33,693 nt of DNA, from contig JAPFFF010000177.1 of assembly GCA_039105265.1 (NCBI GenBank), positions 1-33,693 on the forward strand. The letters are read 5' to 3'. The notes under the pieces were generated by a model. The model saw nothing but the letters and a program-made list of their open reading frames with translations. It searched no databases and was not told the DNA's origin. Every line of letters starts with the position of its first letter. Position 1 is the first letter of the stretch. Below, one piece after another: positions 1 to 8,400 of the stretch. This stretch comes from Tritrichomonas musculus. Its lineage: Eukaryota > Parabasalia > Tritrichomonadida > Tritrichomonadidae. A program made the translations under genes and the position numbers.

Positions 1-3000
1 GAGCAAGCGGCGTTCGAGTACATTGTCGGCAGGAAGCTGAGGTGGAAGATCGATTCACCTCACCTTCCGCCTGACGCTTTTCACTATCGTACCATTCACG
101 TTTGTCCGTGCAGCGACTGCGACTACTTGGTCAGCAGAGCGAACTCATTGAGCAGCCACATGGGCTCATCGCACCAGGACATGGAAGCGCTTAAACGTGA
201 AGTTGGAGTCTTCTGGGCGATGAGCATTCTGCACGCTAAGAAACATCGGAAATTACTTGTGGCTAGCGATGTTTACCATGACCTGCACGGTTCCTTGTGC
301 ATGAAATGCAAGGACTTCGTTGGTAGAGACAAAGCTACAGTCAAACAGCATACCAACAGATCACATCCCCAGGCCAATGTTGAAGGTCATCGGGTTCAGG
401 CAATCGACATCAGTATATCCGTTAATTGGCTTTCGCCTGAAACCGATGACGATGAAATTCGTGAAGCCAACACTGACCTGGAGAGAATCAAGATTGTGAG
501 GAGTGAGAACAGAGTCACTCAAGATGATGAGAGACAGATGCCAGTGCAACCTCGGGCAGACGAATCGGTGGATCTCCAAGTGATGGAAGATCGTCGTCGC
601 GGGGAAGACTCACGCAGACGGAGACGACAGGCTGGGTTCATACCTGCCAACGAGAGACTACCTGAGGCGCACTTGCATTCAGTCTCTTCATCTAGCGAAG
701 AAGATACTCACACAATTGATGAACATCCGGCTCACCCAGCGTCAGCTTCGATCGTGGACATTGAGAGTTGCCTGTCCAAAGCTGAGAATTGGAAGTCGAG
801 GTGCATGAAGGAAGATGATGATTTCGTGCACCTCCCGAAGCTGTGGGGTGACCGTTTAGCGAAACACAGGAAAAAGTTCGAAGAAGTGTTTAACAGTGAA
901 GTCAAGGATGTTCTCAATTGGTATAATGAAGCTATTTACCTCTCTGACTCTTTGGAAAAGAGCAGCCGAATGCTTCTCTGCGAAGGGATGATTTCGAAAA
1001 TCATTCTCATTCTACGGAAGTCGATTAGGAAGTTCGTTCGTTCGGCTCGGAGAGGTTCAGATAAGATTCGTCGCCCGCATTCCTTGGAGACACCGATTCA
1101 GATGAAGTCGGCCTCCAAATTCATCGCTGGTATTGAACTCCTGCATTCCCGTATTCACATCACTGATGAAGATCTCGATCAACCTCAACGTAATGTCATC
1201 GCAGACATCAAAGAGAAGCTTGTTCGCTTTCTGTCACAGGCTCCTTTGGAGTTCTCTCAACTTCTTGGGAGTGGTGACTTGGACTCAATTGACGGTTTGA
1301 TTTACGATGAGCATTACGATGAAAGGATGAAATTCATACGTGCCAAGCTAGAGGAATTGGAGATTCTCAACAACTCTCCTTCCTCGCTTGGCTACAAGAA
1401 GTTCCTTCAGAAATTCTACGCTGAAGACGCCAAACGTACACTCGACTGGTTCGTGTTGAACGACGACACACCGGAATGTGTCGTCCCAGTCGAAGATTTC
1501 GAGAACGTGTACGGGTCCTCGTGGAGCGATGCTGCTGCTCTCGGGGATGACCCAGATGGTGTTTACACTCTTCAGCGCAGAATTTCATCGAATAATTCTG
1601 ATGAACTCAAATCACTCATCCTCAACGAAGAAGCTATTCTCAAAGCGGTCAGATCGAGATCCAATCTGTCTGCCGTCGGATGCGACGGCATTTCAAATGG
1701 TGTGTGGAAGGTTGGCGGGAGTGTCACGGCGACGATCATCAAGAATGTGTTGTGTTGCATGCTTGACACGGGTCTCTTTCCGGAGGTGTTGAAAATGAAC
1801 AAAACCGTCATGTTGTTTAAGAAAGGAGACCCTGACGACGCCCATTCGTGGCGTCCTATCACCATCACTCCGACGATTTATCGGATGCTGATGTGTCACA
1901 TCAGCCGCTCGCTTCAAACGCTGAATTCAAAACATAGGTTCATATCACCGAGTCAGAAAGGATTCATGCGTATTCCAGCTGGGGCGGCTGAGCATGCAAC
2001 TGTGGTTGATGAGATGATACACGATGCTGCACGGAACCAAAAGTCACTCTACATCACGACGATCGACTTTTCTGATGCATTTGGTTCCGTACCACATAAA
2101 CTTATTAAAAAGAATCTTACAGACATTGGCTTTGATCTTTCTTTTGTTAAAACGATTATTAATTCGTACAGAGACTCTTCGACAAAGATCATCAGCAACA
2201 ACAGACGATCTAATTCTATCTGTTTTCGCAAAGGCGTCAAGCAAGGTTGTCCGCTGAGTCCGACGTTATTCAACATTTGTATCGAACCTCTCCTCGCGCG
2301 GTTGAACGCTTGCAAGGAGGACGGTTATCATTGGTTGGACTCAGCGACAACCGTTCAAGCTTACGCCGATGACATAATCGTGTTCTCGGACTCGGAAGTC
2401 GGGATGAAGAACTTGCTTTCGGTCGTGGAGCACTTCTGCAGTTATGCAGGCGACATGAAGATCAACTGCAAGAAGTGCCACGCTTTCACATACATTGCTC
2501 ACAATGGTTCTCGCAGTGTGTTGAACGACAACTTCACCATTGCTGGAGGACGTATTGATAACATCAGTATTCAGAACAATACAACGTATCTCGGACTTCC
2601 AATCGCGTGCAAATCTTCGCAGCGTAAACATCACGTTTTTCGGCGAATCGAAGACATGACGAAGGACGTCATTCGAATTACTGGCAGCGCTCTTCGGTTC
2701 ACACAGGCGGTTGACGCCATCAAACGGTTCGTGATTCCCAAGATTGACTACGAACTGATGGCGAACACAGCACCGACAAATTGCCTCAGTCGCTTAGATG
2801 AACTCATTCGGGGCAAACTGTCCAAAATGATCGGTGCTGCTGGTATTCCAACCGCCTGGTTCTACACGACGAAAAACGATGGCGGTCTTTACATACAGAA
2901 ACTCACAGATCGCCAGAAAGCTCTCACTATCAGACTCTACATTGCTTTGATGGAGTCTAACGATAAAAGCATCCGTGATATGGTCAAGGCTTCTGATGAA

Positions 3001-4416
3001 GCCGAGATCATCTTCAGGGATGCTACCATCGACTTGACTTCACCGTTCTTGCACCTAAAAGTTAAAGACAATGGTGCGTTAGATGCAAAGCGTAACCGCG
3101 GGACGTCGAACATCTTAGCCCGATGTGTTAAAGCTTTGCACGACGCTAACATGGGTCTGATACTCAAAGATGATATGTTTACGCTCAAAGATCTGAATAG
3201 TAATGTCACATATGATGTTAACACCTCTAATGTTGTTAAACACATCATGAAAGTCATGAGTGACCGTTACTATTCAGATCTTTGTCAGCACAAGATGAGA
3301 GGACATACATTCACGACATTGAAAAACTCACCATTGAGCAACTACTTCATGAAGCCCAATGCTTTGATGGCGGACTCTGTTGTCAGATTCGCTATCAAAG
3401 CACGTACGAATACGCTCATGACAGCATCACTTGCTGCTCACAGAAACCCTCAAATGAGTAACCGTTGCACTCGTTGTGGACAGATTGAAACTCTCAATCA
3501 CATCTTAAACGGGTGCAAGCGGTGCAAACACAAATTCACAAAGAGACACGACGAAGTTGTCAAGGTACTTTGCAAGTACCTTACCGAAAAGAAGAGAGTC
3601 ATCGTGCATTGTAACCAAAGTGTTCGTGGACGCAGCAACGAACACATCACTGGTGACTCTGCTTCTCTCAGACCAGATGTATGGTGGTGGGACGGTGACC
3701 AGCTGAAGATAGCTGAATTCACCATCCCATACGGAATGTTATCTGGCGATGATGATGAATCCACCTTAGTCATACGACGCAGAGAGAAGTTGAACAAGTA
3801 CCAGAAGCTTGTCGATGATTGCAGAAACCAGTTGAACTGCAATGTGTCGCTATTTGTGTTCATTGTCTCCTCCCTCGGTGCAATACCCGATGACACCATC
3901 AATGAACTCAAGAAAGTGACAGTCACGACCAAAGACGCACTCAAACTTGCATGGAGGATGGTAGCAGCCGCTTTACGGGAATCTATGATATTGTACATTG
4001 ATACTAAGATTAAGAAGAGGGTTAACGACAACAATGAAGATGAAGATAACGATAACGATAACGATAATGGTAACGATTATGATAACGATGTTGAAAATGT
4101 TAATGTTCTTGATACTGATGGTGACGATGATTCTAATGATCTCAATGATACTAGCTCCAATGTTACCGACGGGGAGTCCGCAGACGATGAGTACAACTCT
4201 GTCAACATCCTGGACGACGAAGAATGGCGGGAACTCATTGATGCAAGTGCGGATGTTGACAGGTCGGGCCCCCCGTCTGAGCTTGACACTACTGATGATG
4301 AAACTGACGTACTGGAAAATCCAGGCACCACCCCACTATGGAACCAAACTCAAGGTGCCGACCCTGCCTCCGCTACCGAAGAGGAGGGAGTCCAACACTC
4401 CTCTTCTGAATTTTAG
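1..4416 (+). CDS. LINE ORF, copy 1, 3' part (zinc fingers 2-3, RT, CCHC, RLE)
   Basis: This is the C-terminal 1471 codons plus TAG of the element protein, open from the first base of the window and equal to residues 928-2398 of the intact copies. It begins just after zinc finger 1. Visible parts are two C2H2 fingers, an Arg-rich patch, an RT domain with catalytic Asp in TIDFSDAF and the YADD box, a CCHC knuckle (CTRCG...LNHILNGC) and the RLE core (RPDV...IAEF...KLNKY). The first ATG in the window (127) is internal and is not the real start, because the frame is open upstream and matches the full copies. The reading frame is undamaged and carries the same synonymous variants as copies 2 and 3 at the two sites that distinguish copies 4 and 5. 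Confidence 0.93.
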   Translation, partial: EQAAFEYIVGRKLRWKIDSPHLPPDAFHYRTIHVCPCSDCDYLVSRANSLSSHMGSSHQDMEALKREVGVFWAMSILHAKKHRKLLVASDVYHDLHGSLCMKCKDFVGRDKATVKQHTNRSHPQANVEGHRVQAIDISISVNWLSPETDDDEIREANTDLERIKIVRSENRVTQDDERQMPVQPRADESVDLQVMEDRRRGEDSRRRRRQAGFIPANERLPEAHLHSVSSSSEEDTHTIDEHPAHPASASIVDIESCLSKAENWKSRCMKEDDDFVHLPKLWGDRLAKHRKKFEEVFNSEVKDVLNWYNEAIYLSDSLEKSSRMLLCEGMISKIILILRKSIRKFVRSARRGSDKIRRPHSLETPIQMKSASKFIAGIELLHSRIHITDEDLDQPQRNVIADIKEKLVRFLSQAPLEFSQLLGSGDLDSIDGLIYDEHYDERMKFIRAKLEELEILNNSPSSLGYKKFLQKFYAEDAKRTLDWFVLNDDTPECVVPVEDFENVYGSSWSDAAALGDDPDGVYTLQRRISSNNSDELKSLILNEEAILKAVRSRSNLSAVGCDGISNGVWKVGGSVTATIIKNVLCCMLDTGLFPEVLKMNKTVMLFKKGDPDDAHSWRPITITPTIYRMLMCHISRSLQTLNSKHRFISPSQKGFMRIPAGAAEHATVVDEMIHDAARNQKSLYITTIDFSDAFGSVPHKLIKKNLTDIGFDLSFVKTIINSYRDSSTKIISNNRRSNSICFRKGVKQGCPLSPTLFNICIEPLLARLNACKEDGYHWLDSATTVQAYADDIIVFSDSEVGMKNLLSVVEHFCSYAGDMKINCKKCHAFTYIAHNGSRSVLNDNFTIAGGRIDNISIQNNTTYLGLPIACKSSQRKHHVFRRIEDMTKDVIRITGSALRFTQAVDAIKRFVIPKIDYELMANTAPTNCLSRLDELIRGKLSKMIGAAGIPTAWFYTTKNDGGLYIQKLTDRQKALTIRLYIALMESNDKSIRDMVKASDEAEIIFRDATIDLTSPFLHLKVKDNGALDAKRNRGTSNILARCVKALHDANMGLILKDDMFTLKDLNSNVTYDVNTSNVVKHIMKVMSDRYYSDLCQHKMRGHTFTTLKNSPLSNYFMKPNALMADSVVRFAIKARTNTLMTASLAAHRNPQMSNRCTRCGQIETLNHILNGCKRCKHKFTKRHDEVVKVLCKYLTEKKRVIVHCNQSVRGRSNEHITGDSASLRPDVWWWDGDQLKIAEFTIPYGMLSGDDDESTLVIRRREKLNKYQKLVDDCRNQLNCNVSLFVFIVSSLGAIPDDTINELKKVTVTTKDALKLAWRMVAAALRESMILYIDTKIKKRVNDNNEDEDNDNDNDNGNDYDNDVENVNVLDTDGDDDSNDLNDTSSNVTDGESADDEYNSVNILDDEEWRELIDASADVDRSGPPSELDTTDDETDVLENPGTTPLWNQTQGADPASATEEEGVQHSSSEF
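4381..4406 (+). other. 3'-terminal stem-loop just before the stop codon
   Basis: The arms GAGGAGGGAGT (4381-4391) and ACTCCTCTTC (4397-4406) pair around a CCAAC loop: about ten pairs with one bulged G and one G-U. The last codons of the ORF supply the sequence. It recurs unchanged at 11610-11635, 18948-18973, 26286-26311 and 33420-33445, and survives in the error-rich copy 5. R2-group RTs bind structures near the 3' end of their own RNA, so this is a candidate recognition element; that role is inference. Confidence 0.45.
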
Positions 4417-4557
4417 GCAGACTTTTTTGTTGGGGCCCGCCCCTTTTATTTTATTGTGAGTGAATCATCACTCTCGTTTATTAGTATTTTATACTTACTC
4501 TAATGATTAATAAACGAATTTACCACACGGGAGGAGATTTTTTTTTAGTTTTCATAT
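4417..4557 (+). promoter_or_regulatory. Copy 1/copy 2 junction spacer with AATAAA and hairpins
   Basis: This 141-nt stretch separates one ORF's stop from the next ORF's start. It holds a G/C-rich inverted repeat (GGGGCCCGCCCC, 4432-4443) followed by TTTTATTTTATT, a 6-bp hairpin with loop ATCA (4458-4473), a canonical polyadenylation signal AATAAA (4509-4514) and a run of nine T (4538-4546). In-frame TAA, TGA and TAG stops lie before the next ATG. It must contain the 3' UTR of one copy and the 5' UTR of the next, but the boundary is not visible. A promoter may lie here or inside the ORF; I see no motif that settles it. Confidence 0.6.
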
Positions 4558-5463
4558 ATGCTTTTTTGCACGACCAAACCTAGATTTTCCGAATTAGCAC
4601 TCGACGCTGATTCGATTGATACCAAAATTGATGATTTTGGTGGAAATTTTTCTGATGATGATGGAAATGGAACACCCGAATTTCGCAGTTTTTCGCCTCA
4701 AATTAGTACAGTAGATAGCCCTTTCAATATAAATTACAACAAACTCGCTACTTCTCCAATATCTCGCCACTCAAGAGAGATCAATTCAAAGACGCACCAA
4801 AACGGGGACCAGTTTGCCCCGAACTCAACTCAATCAAATACACAGCCTCGATATGTTCCAAATGTTCCTCATAATCTTCCCTCGCAATACTCACTCACAG
4901 ATCGAATTTCATATCCTACGGAGCAGCGGCACCCGCCGGTTGGACCTGCTCCTATCAACATACGGAGTACCTCACAGAGCGATTCCAACGTTTCCCCAGA
5001 CTTTTCAGATTCCGAAGAATTTAGATCAGATGCGCATCTAAGTGATTCTACGAGCCGACCAAATTGCGCCAGAAATCTCATAGTTCCTAATACACAAAGG
5101 ACGACAGAGGTACTCCTGCAGTCAGGAGTACACTATAATCCGACGAATCCAGAGGGTGGTCAGAACCCCTCTTGGTTCGTCATTACGAGCGATCCTTCAC
5201 TGGCTGCCCGTTCCCCTCTGAGTTACCTTGCAAAGGATAAGTCAGTTGAAGGTGTATTGGTTGCCCGAGGACAAATGATCATTTCGAATGGGCAACCAAT
5301 ACTCGACCGAAACCGCCCGGCAGTACCTGCATCAGATGCAGAACTCAGCCAGAAGGTGCTCCTCCCTGAGACCTTCGTCCATCCGAGCACGGTTCCGGCG
5401 GTTCCATTCAATTTTTGCTCCTTCCCACGTTCGCCTTTTGTTTCCATGTATACAATGTATTAA
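4558..5463 (+). CDS. LINE ORF, copy 2, N-terminal part up to a 1-nt frameshift
   Basis: This is the N-terminal 301 codons of copy 2. The ATG at 4558 is the first in frame after a TAG at 4546-4548, and the same start serves the intact copies. The protein is Ser/Asn/Pro-rich with no recognisable domain, so it is probably disordered. Its true sequence runs to about codon 296. There the CCC present in copies 3, 4 and 5 (TTTCCCATG) is CC in copy 2 (near 5444-5445), which shifts the frame and stops it at 5461-5463. The rest of the element's protein continues in another frame. A C-run length change could be a real mutation or a consensus error. The underlying DNA carries a series of strong inverted repeats, listed separately. 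Confidence 0.85.
   Translation: MLFCTTKPRFSELALDADSIDTKIDDFGGNFSDDDGNGTPEFRSFSPQISTVDSPFNINYNKLATSPISRHSREINSKTHQNGDQFAPNSTQSNTQPRYVPNVPHNLPSQYSLTDRISYPTEQRHPPVGPAPINIRSTSQSDSNVSPDFSDSEEFRSDAHLSDSTSRPNCARNLIVPNTQRTTEVLLQSGVHYNPTNPEGGQNPSWFVITSDPSLAARSPLSYLAKDKSVEGVLVARGQMIISNGQPILDRNRPAVPASDAELSQKVLLPETFVHPSTVPAVPFNFCSFPRSPFVSMYTMY
5028..5376 (+). other. Cluster of strong inverted repeats inside the coding region, copy 2
   Basis: Five hairpin-forming segments and one palindrome lie close together. A 12-nt palindrome AGATGCGCATCT is at 5028-5039. A 9-bp stem GTACTCCTG/CAGGAGTAC is at 5110-5131. A stem of about 15 bp runs from 5142-5156 to 5167-5181, with one G-U and one mismatch. A perfect 13-bp stem (GTATTGGTTGCCC, 5254-5266, with its complement at 5290-5302) encloses the palindrome AAATGATCATTT (5273-5284). 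CTGCATC-A-GATGCAG is at 5327-5341. A 9-bp bulged stem is at 5352-5376. A further 8-bp stem (ACCAAAAT/ATTTTGGT) sits just after the start at 4621-4641. This density is unlike ordinary coding DNA and suggests a folded RNA segment; function unknown. Confidence 0.55.
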
Positions 5464-8400
5464 ACTCGCTGGCGGTCTCATTCTCGTGCAACATCGGTTG
5501 CAATAATCACTTCACCGACTTTTCAAATCACATGTCAGTCATGAATACCAATATGTTCAATGTTAATAATAGTAATAGTTTCACTAATAATAGTTTCATT
5601 AATAATAATATCTCTAACTATAATGTTTCTCATAACAATGTTAATCTTGTTCATCATAGCGTTGACGTAGACAACCAGACTGTCGAGTCAACTGCTCATG
5701 TAGCTCACCACAGCGTTGACGTCGACAATCGGGTTGTCGCGTCAATGGCTCATGTTGCTCATCATAGCGTTGACGTCGACAATCAGATTGTCGCGTCAAC
5801 GGCACACGTGGTACATCATAATGTTGACGTTGACAATCAGATTGTCAAGTCAACAGCCCACGTCGCTCATCATTCTGTTGACGTTGACTATCAGACTGTC
5901 AAGTCAACAGCCCTCGTTGCTAATCATTCTGTTGACGTTGACAATCAGATTGTCAAGTCAACAGCCCACGTCGCTCATCACGCTGTTGACGTCGACAATC
6001 AGATTGTCGCGTCAACGGCACACGTGGTACATCATAATGTTGACGTTGACAATCAGATTGTCAAGTCAACAGCCCACGTCGCTCATCATTCTGTTGACGT
6101 TGACTATCAGACTGTCAAGTCAACAGCCCTCGTTGCTAATCATTCTGTTGACGTTGACAATCAGATTGTCAAGTCAACAGCCCACGTCGCTCATCACGCT
6201 GTTGACGTTGACAATCAGACTGTCAAGTCAACAGCCCACGTCGCTCATCACGCTGTTGACGTTGACAATCAGACTGTCAAGTCAACAGCTCACGTCGCTC
6301 ATCACACTGTTGACGTTGACAATCAGACTGTCAAGTCAACAGCTCAAGTCGCTCATCACGCTGTTGACGTTGACAATCAGACTGTCAAGTCAACAGCTCA
6401 CGTCGCTCATCACACTGTTGACGTTGACAATCAAACTGTCAAGTCAACAGCTCACGTCGCTCATCACGCTGTTGACGTTGACAATCGGGTTGTCGCGTCA
6501 ACAGCTCACGTCACTCACCACAACGTTGACGTTGACAACCAAACCGTCACGTCAACGGCTCACATCACGCACCATTCTGTTGGCGTTGACGATCGGGTTG
6601 TCACGTCAACTGCTCACATCGATCATCATCAAGTAGTCACGAAGGAGAAATTATTCACATCAGTGATTGAGGTACCTAAGTTTGTGTTCGAGATCAATGA
6701 GAAAGTGGTTCCACTATTTACTCTCTCTGGAAACCATTCGTTGCTTAACACATTCTCAAACAATAATTTCCTCGGATCTCGAACCAACTCCTTAGGTACT
6801 CAAACTACCAGTAACTCTTCTGGTACAAGCAGCGTTGTTAGTGGTGCTGAAGAGTTCACCGATGCTCATTCTCACTCTGAACACTCTGATCATTCCGATG
6901 ATGACAATCACGGTGGTAGTGATGATAATCCTTCTTCACCTGTGGGTGACAATGTTTCCATTGATTGGATCGTGAGCGAATTGGCTGGTGTGAAGACCAA
7001 AACAGACATGAAGTCTCTCATTGATATCTTGCAGGTGGCAAACATCGACACTTCACCATTCGCAAACGTTAGCGACGTTGACACTCCTATCATTCTCCTC
7101 ATGTATCAGAAAGACAGATGGTTAGGAGTTGGGCAGTTTTACTGCCCTTGCTGCGACAAAACGTTTCCCACATGTGCGTCCTTGTCTTTTCACCTCAAAT
7201 CGACGCACACGACGAATAACATTCCTCTGGAGCAAGCGGCGTTCGAGTACATTGTCGGCAGGAAGCTGAGGTGGAAGATCGATTCACCTCACCTTCCGCC
7301 TGACGCTTTTCACTATCGTACCATTCACGTTTGTCCGTGCAGCGACTGCGACTACTTGGTCAGCAGAGCGAACTCATTGAGCAGCCACATGGGCTCATCG
7401 CACCAGGACATGGAAGCGCTTAAACGTGAAGTTGGAGTCTTCTGGGCGATGAGCATTCTGCACGCTAAGAAACATCGGAAATTACTTGTGGCTAGCGATG
7501 TTTACCATGACCTGCACGGTTCCTTGTGCATGAAATGCAAGGACTTCGTTGGTAGAGACAAAGCTACAGTCAAACAGCATACCAACAGATCACATCCCCA
7601 GGCCAATGTTGAAGGTCATCGGGTTCAGGCAATCGACATCAGTATATCCGTTAATTGGCTTTCGCCTGAAACCGATGACGATGAAATTCGTGAAGCCAAC
7701 ACTGACCTGGAGAGAATCAAGATTGTGAGGAGTGAGAACAGAGTCACTCAAGATGATGAGAGACAGATGCCAGTGCAACCTCGGGCAGACGAATCGGTGG
7801 ATCTCCAAGTGATGGAAGATCGTCGTCGCGGGGAAGACTCACGCAGACGGAGACGACAGGCTGGGTTCATACCTGCCAACGAGAGACTACCTGAGGCGCA
7901 CTTGCATTCAGTCTCTTCATCTAGCGAAGAAGATACTCACACAATTGATGAACATCCGGCTCACCCAGCGTCAGCTTCGATCGTGGACATTGAGAGTTGC
8001 CTGTCCAAAGCTGAGAATTGGAAGTCGAGGTGCATGAAGGAAGATGATGATTTCGTGCACCTCCCGAAGCTGTGGGGTGACCGTTTAGCGAAACACAGGA
8101 AAAAGTTCGAAGAAGTGTTTAACAGTGAAGTCAAGGATGTTCTCAATTGGTATAATGAAGCTATTTACCTCTCTGACTCTTTGGAAAAGAGCAGCCGAAT
8201 GCTTCTCTGCGAAGGGATGATTTCGAAAATCATTCTCATTCTACGGAAGTCGATTAGGAAGTTCGTTCGTTCGGCTCGGAGAGGTTCAGATAAGATTCGT
8301 CGCCCGCATTCCTTGGAGACACCGATTCAGATGAAGTCGGCCTCCAAATTCATCGCTGGTATTGAACTCCTGCATTCCCGTATTCACATCACTGATGAAG

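Noticed and set aside
3498-4034. Minus-strand ORF of 178 codons, recurring in every copy (for example 10727-11263, 18065-18601 and 25403-25939)
   Set aside because: It lies wholly opposite the RLE and tail coding sequence, has no recognisable domain, and is repeated only because the monomer is repeated.
4432-4455. Bacterial-type intrinsic terminator (G/C stem followed by T-rich tract)
   Set aside because: The element is eukaryotic, the loop would be only two bases and the T tract is interrupted by A. It is kept only as a hairpin in the 3' UTR.
3998-4459. Met/Thr/Ile-rich plus-strand ORF of 153 codons across the ORF end (also in the other copies)
   Set aside because: It is a frame-shifted reading of the GATAAC tract and tail and overlaps the true C terminus completely.
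4417-4557. 28S rDNA or other conserved target sequence between copies
   Set aside because: The 141-nt spacer shows no rRNA, tRNA or spliced-leader sequence that I recognise, and the same spacer occurs at every junction.
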